The position numbers and the translations under genes were made by a program. Positions 33,235-41,078 of a DNA stretch of 64,000 nt are shown piece after piece (position 1 is the first letter of the stretch; each line of letters begins with the position of its first letter). Source of the DNA: Streptomyces sp. L-9-10. Lineage in GTDB: Bacteria > Actinomycetota > Actinomycetes > Streptomycetales > Streptomycetaceae. The notes beneath the pieces are model-generated. The model saw nothing but the letters and a program-made list of their open reading frames with translations. It was not told the DNA's origin and did no database searches. The stretch covers positions 85,246 through 149,245 of the forward strand of contig NZ_PHRF01000097.1 of assembly GCF_004151105.1 (NCBI RefSeq). The letters are read 5' to 3'.

Positions 33235-35421
33235 TCAGTCCCTCCCGATCGGCGTGTCGGAGTCGTCGGGGTCGTCGGGCGGGCCCGCCAGCGTCTGCTC
33301 GTCCGGGTCCGCCTTCTCCGGCTCGTACGGCCTGATCTTCGGCGCGTCGATCGAACCGTCCGGCTGGATCGCCGGCAGTGCCTTGCGCGGCTCGGGCATC
33401 AGCGCCTTGCCGAGGTCCTGGTCGCCCTTGGCGTTCAGCCCGTACATCGCCTCGTAGATCTTTCGTACGGCGGGCCCCGAGGCCCCGGAGCCGGTACCAC
33501 CCTGGGAGATCGTCATGACGATCGTGTAGTCCTCGGTGTACGAGGCGAACCACGAGGTCGTCTGCTTGCCGTAGACCTCGGCCGTACCCGTCTTGGCGTG
33601 CATCGGGATCTTGTCCTGCGGCCAGCCGCCGAATCGCCAGGCGGCGGAGCCGGTGGTCGTGACCGCCGCGAGAGCTTCGTTGATCTGCTCCAGTGTCTTC
33701 CCCCGCGTCGGCAGCTTGCCGTGCGACGTGGGCGCGATCTCCTCGATCTGCTTGCCGTCGGCGCTGACGATCGCCTTGCCGACCGCGGGGTTGTAGAGGG
33801 TGCCGCCGTTGGCGATGGCCGAGTAGATGGTGGCCATCTGGATCGGGGTGACGAGCGTGTCGCCCTGGCCGATCGAGTAGTTGACGGAGTCACCGGCGCG
33901 CATCCGGTTTCCTTCGAGGCAGCCCTCGTAGGCGATCTTCTCGACGTATGTTCCGTCCTTTTTGCCCTGCTTGCACCAACTGACCTTGTTGGCCTCCCAG
34001 AAGCTCTGCTTCCACTGACGGTCCGGGACGCGTCCGGTGACCTCGTTGGGGAGATCGATACCGGTCTCCTTGCCGAGGCCGAACTGGTGGGCCGTCTTGT
34101 AGAACCAGTCGTTGGGGTGCTTCGGCTTCATGCCGCCGTCTTTCTGCCACTCCTTGTGCGCGATGCCGTAGAAGACGGTGTCGCAGGAGACTTCGAGGGC
34201 CTTGCCGAGGGTGATGCTGCCGTAGCCCCTGGACTCGAAGTTCTGGAAGACCTGGCCGCCGACGCTGTACGAACTGGGGCAGGGGTAGTTGCCGTTGAAC
34301 TTGTATCCGGCGTTGACCGCGGCGGTCGATGAGATGACCTTGAAGATGGAGCCGGGGGCGGCCTGGCCCTGGATGGCCCGGTTCAGCAGCGGGAAGTTGG
34401 ACTTCTTTCCGGTGAGCCTGGCGTACTCCTTGGCGGAGATGCCGCCGACCCAGGAGTTGGGGTCGTACGTCGGCAGGGAGGCCATCGCGACGACCCGGCC
34501 GGTCTTCGCCTCCATGACCACCGCGGCGCCGGAGTCCGCCTTGTAGTGCACGCCGGTGTTGCGGTCCATCTCCTTGCGCGCGGCCTTCATCGCCTCGTTC
34601 AGCTCGTACTCGGTGACGGCCTGCACACGCGCGTCTATCGAGGTGACGACATGAGCGCCGGGCTCGGCCTCGTCGTTGCGCGCCTGCCCGATGACACGGC
34701 CGAGGTTGTCGACCTCGTACCGGGTGACTCCCGCCTTGCCGCGCAGCTGCTTGTCGTAGGTGCGCTCCAGGCCGGACCTGCCGACCTGGTCGGAGCGGAG
34801 GTACGGCGACTCGCTGTTCTGGGCCTTGGTGATCTCCTCGTCGGTGACGGGCGAGAGATAACCGAGTACCTGAGCGGTGTTGGCGAGCCCCGGCGCGGCG
34901 TAGCGGCGTACGGCGGTGGGCTCGGCGGTGACGCCGGGGAAGTCCTCGGCGCGCTCACGGATCTGGAGGGCCTGCTGGGTGGTGGCCTCGTCGGTGACCG
35001 GGATCGGCTGATAGGGCGAACCGTTCCAGCAGGGCTTGGGGGTCTTCGAGTCGCAGAGCCTGACCTTGTCCATGACGTCCTTGGGCTTCATGTCGAGGAC
35101 GTCGGCGAGCCGGGTCAGGACGGCCACGCCCTTGTCCGGCATCTTCATCAGCTCGGTACGGCTGGTGGAGACGACGAGCCGGGTCTCGTTGTCGGCGAGC
35201 GGAATTCCGCGGGAGTCGAGGATCGAGCCGCGGACGGCCGGCTGGACGACCTGCTGTACGTGGTTGTTCTTGGCCTCGTCCGTGTACTCCTGGCCGTTGC
35301 GGACCTGGAGGTACCAGAGCCGGCCGCCGAGGGTGAGGAGAAGCGAGAAGACGAGGACTTGAATGATGACGAGCCGGATCTGGACCCGCGGTGTCCGCCC
35401 GGTCTCCGGAATATTGCTCAC
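33235..35421 (-). CDS. mrdA: Penicillin-binding protein 2, class B transpeptidase
   Basis: A 728-aa bitopic transpeptidase that cross-links peptidoglycan with RodA. The order is: short cytosolic N-terminus, membrane anchor (LVIIQVLVFSLLLTLGGRLWYL), PBP dimer domain, then the transpeptidase domain with SIFK (in QAAPGSIFKVISS), the SxD-type second motif in EVSCDTVFYGIAH, and KTG in MHAKTGTAEVYGK. The last 60 residues are acidic and Pro-rich. GTG at 35421 has a GGGGGA site; longer readings run into mreD. It is the fourth gene of mreB-mreC-mreD-pbp2-rodA. Confidence 0.96.
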   Translation of the reverse strand: MSNIPETGRTPRVQIRLVIIQVLVFSLLLTLGGRLWYLQVRNGQEYTDEAKNNHVQQVVQPAVRGSILDSRGIPLADNETRLVVSTSRTELMKMPDKGVAVLTRLADVLDMKPKDVMDKVRLCDSKTPKPCWNGSPYQPIPVTDEATTQQALQIRERAEDFPGVTAEPTAVRRYAAPGLANTAQVLGYLSPVTDEEITKAQNSESPYLRSDQVGRSGLERTYDKQLRGKAGVTRYEVDNLGRVIGQARNDEAEPGAHVVTSIDARVQAVTEYELNEAMKAARKEMDRNTGVHYKADSGAAVVMEAKTGRVVAMASLPTYDPNSWVGGISAKEYARLTGKKSNFPLLNRAIQGQAAPGSIFKVISSTAAVNAGYKFNGNYPCPSSYSVGGQVFQNFESRGYGSITLGKALEVSCDTVFYGIAHKEWQKDGGMKPKHPNDWFYKTAHQFGLGKETGIDLPNEVTGRVPDRQWKQSFWEANKVSWCKQGKKDGTYVEKIAYEGCLEGNRMRAGDSVNYSIGQGDTLVTPIQMATIYSAIANGGTLYNPAVGKAIVSADGKQIEEIAPTSHGKLPTRGKTLEQINEALAAVTTTGSAAWRFGGWPQDKIPMHAKTGTAEVYGKQTTSWFASYTEDYTIVMTISQGGTGSGASGPAVRKIYEAMYGLNAKGDQDLGKALMPEPRKALPAIQPDGSIDAPKIRPYEPEKADPDEQTLAGPPDDPDDSDTPIGRD

Positions 35422-35509
35422 TGCGATCCCCCACGGACGGTACGGGCGGACGGTGCGCGGCCGGCCGTACGCGCGGGCGTCCGCGCGACGGCCACCGGGT
35501 GATGCGGTG

Positions 35510-36178
35510 TCACAGTCGCTTGACCCCCTTGATACGTCCGGCCCGCGCGGCGCGGTTACGGGCGGCCCTGAGCCGCAGGACGCCACGCTGGCTGCCGATC
35601 CGCAGACCGGTGCCGGTGGAGGACCAGCCGGCCGCGACATCGGCGCCGCCGCTGCTCTGGGTCTCGGCGAGCGGATCGTTCTCGGCGCGTCTGGCCAGGA
35701 ACATGATCAGCGGAACGGTGAACGGCGCCAGCAGCAGATCGTAGACCGCGGCGGTGAACAGCAGGCCGGCCAGACCGACATGGCGGGCCGCGGTGTCCCC
35801 GACGAGCGCGCCGACCCCGGCGTACAGCAGGGTCGAGCCGAGCGCCGCGGCGACGACCACGGCCATCGGCGCGAACGCCGATCGCATCTGGCCCTTCTCG
35901 GGGCGGGCGAGTCCGGCCAGATAGCCGATCACGCAGAGCACCAGGGCGTAGCGGCCGGCCGCGTGGTCGGCGGGCGGCGCCAGGTCGGACAGCAGTCCGG
36001 CGCCGAAGCCGATGAGCGCGCCGCCCACATGGCCGTACACGAAGGCCAGGGCGAGGACGACGAGGAGGATCAGATCGGGGACGGCGCCGGGGAGCTGGAG
36101 TCTGGCGAGTACGGACACCTGGATGACGAGGGCGACCACGACCAGCGTGGCCGAGAGCAGAATCCGGTTGAAGCGCAT
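35510..36178 (-). CDS. mreD: Rod shape-determining protein MreD
   Basis: 222 aa with five or six membrane segments, beginning MRFNRILLSATLVVVALVIQVSVLARL and containing the charged LPGAVPDLILLVVLALAFVYGHVGGALIGFGAGLLSDL typical of MreD (given here as separate pieces LPGAVPDLILLVV and YGHVGGALIGF). It links MreC to the elongation machine. The C-terminal 60 residues are cytosolic and basic. It lies between mreC (11 bases away) and pbp2. Confidence 0.94.
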   Translation of the reverse strand: MRFNRILLSATLVVVALVIQVSVLARLQLPGAVPDLILLVVLALAFVYGHVGGALIGFGAGLLSDLAPPADHAAGRYALVLCVIGYLAGLARPEKGQMRSAFAPMAVVVAAALGSTLLYAGVGALVGDTAARHVGLAGLLFTAAVYDLLLAPFTVPLIMFLARRAENDPLAETQSSGGADVAAGWSSTGTGLRIGSQRGVLRLRAARNRAARAGRIKGVKRL

Positions 36179-36189
36179 GGGGATCAGCC

Positions 36190-37212
36190 CTACTCCTGGT
36201 CGTCTGCTTGGGCGTCGGCATTGGGAACCGGATCGGCGTTGCTGCTGGCGTTGGGATCCGGATTGCCGGTGTCCGCCTCGCCGTTCGCCTCCGTCTCGCC
36301 GTTGGGCGACGGGGTGACCGTGACGGTGACGGTGGGCGTCGGGGTGGGCCGCGACTTGGGCGGCAGCACCGTGTCGCGCGGATCCTGCCGGGGAGCCACG
36401 ACGACGACACCGACGAGGTCGAGCTTCGTGAACCCGACGAAGGGGCGTACGTACAGGGTCCGGGTCAGATCGCCGCCGGACGGGTCGACCCGGACCACCT
36501 CGCCGACCGGGACGCCGGGCACGAACGGCCGGTCCTTGCTGGACCCGAAGGTGACCAGCCGGTCGCCCTTCTTGATCTTGGCCTTGCCGTTGAGCAGTTG
36601 GACGGAGAGCGGGCGGTCGCCCTGGCCGGTGGCGAAGCCCAGTTCGTCGTTGCCCTCCATCCGGGTACCGACGGTGAAGTCCGGGTCATTGGCGAGCAGT
36701 ACGGTCGCGGTGTCCGGGCCGACGGTCGTGACCCGCCCGACGAGTCCGTCACCATTGAGCACGGTCATATCGCGCCTGATGCCGTCTTTGGCACCGATAT
36801 CGATGGTGACCGTCCAGGAGAATCCCTGGGCCGCTCCTATGGCGATGACCTCGGCGCCCTTGATTCCGTACTGACCGGCGCCGGCCTTCGCGAGCATCTT
36901 GTCCAGTTCGCGTACCCGGCTGCGATTGCGGTCGTCACTGCCGAGCCGCTGTTTCAGCTCGGTGTTCTGTTTCTGGAGCACGGCGATGCGATTGTGCCGC
37001 GCACCGGAATCCCGTACCGCTCCTATGGCATTGCCCACCGGATTGACCGCGGACGCGACACCGTTCTCCACCGGGCCGAAGACCGTCGCGGCGGCGTGCC
37101 GCGCGCCGTCGACCGGGGAATCCTCGCCACCGCGGATATCCACCGTGATCAGTGCGAACGCGATGGCGATCAGCAGCACCAGGAGCAAACGGCTCTCTCG
37201 TGTGTCCCTCAC
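36190..37212 (-). CDS. mreC: Rod shape-determining protein MreC
   Basis: A 340-aa bitopic protein: short basic N-terminus, membrane segment (LLLVLLIAIAFALITVDI), coiled coil (about 70-110, RIAVLQKQNTELKQRL), then the double beta-barrel periplasm-side domain with VTTVGPDTATVLLANDPDF and GDRLVTFGSSKDRPFVPGVPVG. A disordered tail of about 60 residues rich in Thr, Pro, Asn and Asp follows. It scaffolds the elongation or spore-wall complex. GTG start at 37212. It is 128 bases after mreB. Confidence 0.95.
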   Translation of the reverse strand: MRDTRESRLLLVLLIAIAFALITVDIRGGEDSPVDGARHAAATVFGPVENGVASAVNPVGNAIGAVRDSGARHNRIAVLQKQNTELKQRLGSDDRNRSRVRELDKMLAKAGAGQYGIKGAEVIAIGAAQGFSWTVTIDIGAKDGIRRDMTVLNGDGLVGRVTTVGPDTATVLLANDPDFTVGTRMEGNDELGFATGQGDRPLSVQLLNGKAKIKKGDRLVTFGSSKDRPFVPGVPVGEVVRVDPSGGDLTRTLYVRPFVGFTKLDLVGVVVVAPRQDPRDTVLPPKSRPTPTPTVTVTVTPSPNGETEANGEADTGNPDPNASSNADPVPNADAQADDQE

Positions 37213-37340
37213 GTGCGGCGGCCGTGCCTTCCTCGTAGGAATGATTCTGCGGGTATATCAACGATCCGCCGCGCGGGAGGCCGGGACCCCTGCCGGGGGT
37301 CCCCCTGGACCCGGGGGCCAGGGGGACGGGGACTCTTCCG

Positions 37341-38360
37341 TCACCGGCGGGGCTGGGCGTCCAGCACCTGCTGGAGCGCCTCGAACTCCTCGACACACTT
37401 GCCGGATCCGAGTGCCACGGAATCCAGCGGATCCTCGGCGATGTGGATCGGCATCCCCGTCTCGCGACGCAGCCTCTCGTCGAGACCGCGCAGCAGGGCG
37501 CCGCCGCCGGTGAGCACGATCCCCCGGTCCATCACATCGCCGGACAGCTCGGGCGGGCACTTGTCGAGCGTGGTCTTGACCGCGTCGACGATCGCGTTGA
37601 CCGGCTCCTCGATGGCCTTGCGCACCTCGGCGGCGGAGATGACCACGGTCTTCGGCAGTCCGGAGACCAGGTCGCGCCCGCGGATCTCGGTGTGCTCGTC
37701 CTTGTCGAGGTCGTACGCGGAACCGATGGTGATCTTGATGCTCTCGGCGGTCCGCTCGCCCAGGAGAAGTGAGTACTCCTTCTTGATGTGCTGGATGATC
37801 GCGTTGTCCAGCTCGTCACCGGCGACGCGGATGGACTGTGCTGTGACGATTCCGCCGAGCGAGATCACGGCGACCTCGGTCGTACCGCCGCCGATGTCCA
37901 CGACCATGTTGCCGGTGGCCTCGTGGACGGGGAGCCCCGAGCCGATGGCCGCGGCCATCGGCTCCTCGATGATGTGGACCTGGCGCGCACCCGCCTGGGT
38001 GGACGCCTCGATGACGGCGCGGCGCTCAACGCCCGTGATACCGGAGGGCACACAGACGACGACCCGCGGACGCGCCAGATAGCGGCGTTTGTGGATCTTC
38101 AGGATGAAGTAGCGCAGCATGCGCTCGGTGATTTCGAAGTCGGCGATAACACCGTCCTTCAGTGGCCGGACGGCAACGATGTTGCCCGGTGTCCGGCCGA
38201 TCATCTTCTTAGCCTCGGCGCCGACCGCGAGAATACCGCCGGTGTTGGTGTTGATGGCGACGACGGACGGCTCGTTGAGTACGATCCCCCGGCCTCTGAC
38301 GTACACCAGCGTGTTGGCGGTCCCGAGGTCGACAGCCATGTCACGGCCGATGAACGACAT
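37341..38360 (-). CDS. mreB: Actin-like rod shape protein MreB
   Basis: A 339-aa bacterial actin, starting MSFIGRDMAVDLGTANTL (phosphate 1 loop) and carrying MVVDIGGGTTEVAVISL (phosphate 2) and GIVLTGGGALLRGLDERL (adenosine loop). In Streptomyces MreB acts mainly in aerial hyphae and spore wall formation. The ATG at 38360 is preferred because GGGGA lies 6 bases before it; longer in-frame ATGs exist at 38372 and 38450. It heads mreB-mreC-mreD-pbp2-rodA. A TACGAT hexamer about 95 bases upstream is a possible -10. Confidence 0.97.
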   Translation of the reverse strand: MSFIGRDMAVDLGTANTLVYVRGRGIVLNEPSVVAINTNTGGILAVGAEAKKMIGRTPGNIVAVRPLKDGVIADFEITERMLRYFILKIHKRRYLARPRVVVCVPSGITGVERRAVIEASTQAGARQVHIIEEPMAAAIGSGLPVHEATGNMVVDIGGGTTEVAVISLGGIVTAQSIRVAGDELDNAIIQHIKKEYSLLLGERTAESIKITIGSAYDLDKDEHTEIRGRDLVSGLPKTVVISAAEVRKAIEEPVNAIVDAVKTTLDKCPPELSGDVMDRGIVLTGGGALLRGLDERLRRETGMPIHIAEDPLDSVALGSGKCVEEFEALQQVLDAQPRR

Positions 38361-38551
38361 GTTGTTCCCCATGAGGATGCGTCTGGCCTTCCCAAGCGTT
38401 GATGGCTTTTCAGGATGGCGAGGTGGGTGCTGTGGCTTGGAGGTTTCCATCGTAGTGCCGACGCAAGGACGACGGCGCGGTGGCCCACCTCAGTAAGGGT
38501 GACGAAGTGTCGGTCCGATGCGTTCCCGAAAGTGGCTTAGATATGCCCAAA

Positions 38552-38575
38552 GGCGACCGAATTCCTTCGGTCGCC
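38552..38575 (-). terminator. Terminator downstream of ndk
   Basis: Perfect 10-base stem (ggcgaccgaa / ttcggtcgcc) with a TTCC tetraloop, 33 bases past the ndk stop and followed by TTTGGG on the transcribed strand. Confidence 0.75.
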
Positions 38576-38608
38576 CCAGGGCATCAGCGCCGTTTGGCTG
38601 ACACGTGG

Positions 38609-39022
38609 TCAGGAAAGACCAGGGAAGAAGATTTTAAGTTCCCGAATGGCGGACTCCTCGGAGTCCGAAGCGTGGATCAGGTTCTCCCGGACGATGGTTC
38701 CGAAGTCCCCCCGGATGGACCCCGGCGCTGCGGCGATCGGGTCAGTCGGACCGGCGAGCGCGCGGACGCCCTCGATGACCCGCTCGCCGTCGACGACCAG
38801 AGCGACGACCGGTCCTGAGGCCATGAACTCGACCAGCGGCTCGTAGAAGGGCTTCCCCTTGTGCTCGCCGTAGTGCTGCTCCAGCGTGTCCTGGTCGAGC
38901 GTGCGCAGCTCCATGGCGCTGATGGTCCAGCCGGCCTTGCGCTCGATACGGCCGACGATCTCGCCGACCAGGCCGCGGCGTACGGCATCGGGCTTGAGCA
39001 GGACAAGCGTGCGCTGGCTCAC
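38609..39022 (-). CDS. ndk: Nucleoside diphosphate kinase
   Basis: 137 aa, balancing NTP pools through a phospho-histidine intermediate. It starts SQRTLVLLKPDAVRRGLVGEI and has the catalytic His117 in RENLIHASDS. GTG at 39022 is supported by AAGGAG 8 bases upstream. Normal length. Genes for a DUF4233 membrane protein and folC lie upstream on the same strand. Confidence 0.97.
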   Translation of the reverse strand: MSQRTLVLLKPDAVRRGLVGEIVGRIERKAGWTISAMELRTLDQDTLEQHYGEHKGKPFYEPLVEFMASGPVVALVVDGERVIEGVRALAGPTDPIAAAPGSIRGDFGTIVRENLIHASDSEESAIRELKIFFPGLS

Positions 39023-39087
39023 TGTGCGGGCTCCTTCTACTACGGGATGCGGGCCCTCAGAGGCTACAGGGCATACCACACCATCGA

Positions 39088-39441
39088 TCACACAGCGTCA
39101 GCCTCTGCCGATGCCTGCTCGGCCCAGCGTGCCTTCGCCGCGTCGATCTCCCGCCCGAAGTGGACCGAGGCCCCCCAGAGGGCCGCGAAGATCACGCCGA
39201 GGACGAACATCGCGGGCACCACGAAACCGCTGGCGACCAGCGCGACCTGGAGCGCCCAGCCGAGCTGGACGCCGCCGGGGCGGGTGATCATCCCGCAGAG
39301 CAGCACGGACAGCAGCATCGCGATGCCGCAGACCGTCCAGACCGTCCCCACCGTCAGATCGTCGGACTTCATGGCGACGAGACCGGCGAAGCCGATCACG
39401 AAGAACTCACCGATCAGTGTGGACGCACAGAGCGTACGCAT
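39088..39441 (-). CDS. DUF4233 membrane protein
   Basis: 117 aa with four membrane segments (for example TLIGEFFVIGFAGLVAM, VWTVCGIAMLLSVLLC and FVVPAMFVLGVIFAALWGA) and a charged C-terminal helix DAAKARWAEQASAEA. It begins 5 bases after the folC stop, so the two are coupled; this pairing is conserved in actinobacteria and is how the family is recognised. Function unknown. Confidence 0.88.
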   Translation of the reverse strand: MRTLCASTLIGEFFVIGFAGLVAMKSDDLTVGTVWTVCGIAMLLSVLLCGMITRPGGVQLGWALQVALVASGFVVPAMFVLGVIFAALWGASVHFGREIDAAKARWAEQASAEADAV

Positions 39442-39446
39442 GGGAT

Positions 39447-40961
39447 TCAGCGCCTCCTCAGCAGCAGCCGGGCCTCGCCGACCGTGATCACCGAACCGGT
39501 GACCAGGACCCCGGCGCCCGCGAACTCGGACTCCTCCTCGGCGAGCGTGATCGCCGCCTCCAGCGCGTCGTCGAGCCGCGGCTCGACCTGGACCCGGTCC
39601 TCCCCGAAGACCTCGACGGCGACGGCCGCCAGCTCGTCCACGCCCATCGCCCGGAAGCTGGAGTTCTGCGTGACGACGATCTCCGTGCAGATCGGCTCCA
39701 GGGCCTCCAGCACGCCGCGGACATCCTTGTCGTCGCTGGAACCCACCACACCGATCAGCCTGCTGAAGCCGAACGACTCGGTGAGGGCCTCGGCCGCGGC
39801 GCGGGCCCCGGCCGGGTTGTGCGCCGCGTCCAGCACGACCGTCGGCGAGCGCCGTACGACCTCCAGCCGGCCGGGCGAGGAGACCGCGGCGAACGCCTTG
39901 CGGACCGTGTCCATGTCGAGGCGGCGGGCGTGCTGCGCGCCGATCCCGAAGAACGCCTCGACGGCGGCGAGCGCCACCGACGCGTTCTGCGCCTGATGCG
40001 CGCCGTACAGCGGGAGGAAGATCTGCTCGTACTCACCGCCGAGCCCGCGCAGGGTCAACAGCTGGCCGCCGACCGCGATCTCGCGGGCGACCACGCCGAA
40101 CTCCATGCCCGCGCGGGCGACCGTCGCGTCCGCGTCGACGGCCTTCTTCAGCATCACCTGCGCGGCGTCCACCGGCTGCTGCGCCAGGATGACCGTCGCG
40201 CCCGGCTTGATGATCCCGGACTTCTCCACGGCGATCTCGCCGGGGGTGGAGCCGAGCCGGTCCGTGTGGTCCAGATCGATCGGCATGACGACGGCGACGG
40301 AGGCGTCGATGACGTTCGTCGCGTCCCAGGTGCCGCCCATGCCGACCTCGACCACGGCGACGTCCACCGGCGCGTCCGCGAAGGCGGCGTAGGCCATGCC
40401 GGTCAGCACCTCGAAGAAGGAGAGCCGGTGCTCCTGCGCGCCGTCGACCATCTCGACGTACGGCTTGATGTCCTCGTACGTCTCGATGAACCGCTCGGCG
40501 GAGATCGGGGCGCCGTCCAGACTGATCCGCTCGGTGACGGACTGGACGTGCGGGCTCGTATACCGGCCGGTACGCAGATCGAACGCGCCGAGCAGCGCCT
40601 CGATCATGCGGGCCGTGGAGGTCTTGCCGTTGGTGCCGGTGATGTGGACCGACGGATAGGCGCTCTGGGGATCGCCCAGCACATCCATCAGACCCTTGAT
40701 CCTGGCGACCGACGGGTCGAGTTTCGTCTCGCCCCAGCGGCCCGCCAGCTCCTGCTCGACGGCGCGCAGCGCCTTGTCCACCTCCGGGTCCTCGGGGCGT
40801 GCCGGAACGCCGTCACCCTGCGCGGGCCCTGCCTGGGCGCGCAGTGTGCGGCTCCCGGCCTCGATCACCGCGAGGTCGGGGTCTCGGTCGGTCGCGGCGT
40901 CGACGATCTCATCGAATTCGTCGTACTCGCCGGGCTGGTCGGAAGGACGGTGCTCGCTCAC
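39447..40961 (-). CDS. folC: Bifunctional dihydrofolate synthase / folylpolyglutamate synthase
   Basis: A 504-aa Mur-ligase-fold enzyme that adds glutamates to dihydropteroate and folates. It shows SVHITGTNGKTSTARMIEAL (P-loop, about 104-123), TSPHVQSVTERI, VVEVGMGGTWDATNV and VVLDAAHNPAGARA. About 65 acidic, low-complexity residues precede the enzyme domain, longer than most bacterial FolC. The next stop-bounded start downstream would remove only this leader, so the real start could be internal. It lies upstream of DUF4233 and ndk and downstream of valS. Confidence 0.94.
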   Translation of the reverse strand: MSEHRPSDQPGEYDEFDEIVDAATDRDPDLAVIEAGSRTLRAQAGPAQGDGVPARPEDPEVDKALRAVEQELAGRWGETKLDPSVARIKGLMDVLGDPQSAYPSVHITGTNGKTSTARMIEALLGAFDLRTGRYTSPHVQSVTERISLDGAPISAERFIETYEDIKPYVEMVDGAQEHRLSFFEVLTGMAYAAFADAPVDVAVVEVGMGGTWDATNVIDASVAVVMPIDLDHTDRLGSTPGEIAVEKSGIIKPGATVILAQQPVDAAQVMLKKAVDADATVARAGMEFGVVAREIAVGGQLLTLRGLGGEYEQIFLPLYGAHQAQNASVALAAVEAFFGIGAQHARRLDMDTVRKAFAAVSSPGRLEVVRRSPTVVLDAAHNPAGARAAAEALTESFGFSRLIGVVGSSDDKDVRGVLEALEPICTEIVVTQNSSFRAMGVDELAAVAVEVFGEDRVQVEPRLDDALEAAITLAEEESEFAGAGVLVTGSVITVGEARLLLRRR

Positions 40962-41021
40962 GCGACCAGTCTACGGAGCGCCACCGACACCGGTCGCCCC
41001 GCGCCCCGGCCCGGAACGACG

Positions 41022-41055
41022 GCGAGGCCCCCGGCCGGGTGGCCGGGGGCCTCGC
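41022..41055 (-). terminator. Terminator downstream of valS
   Basis: Perfect 15-base arms (gcgaggcccccggcc / ggccgggggcctcgc) and a GGGT tetraloop, 23 bases past the valS stop. Confidence 0.85.
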
Positions 41056-41078
41056 TGAGCGGGTGGCGGGTGCCCGGG

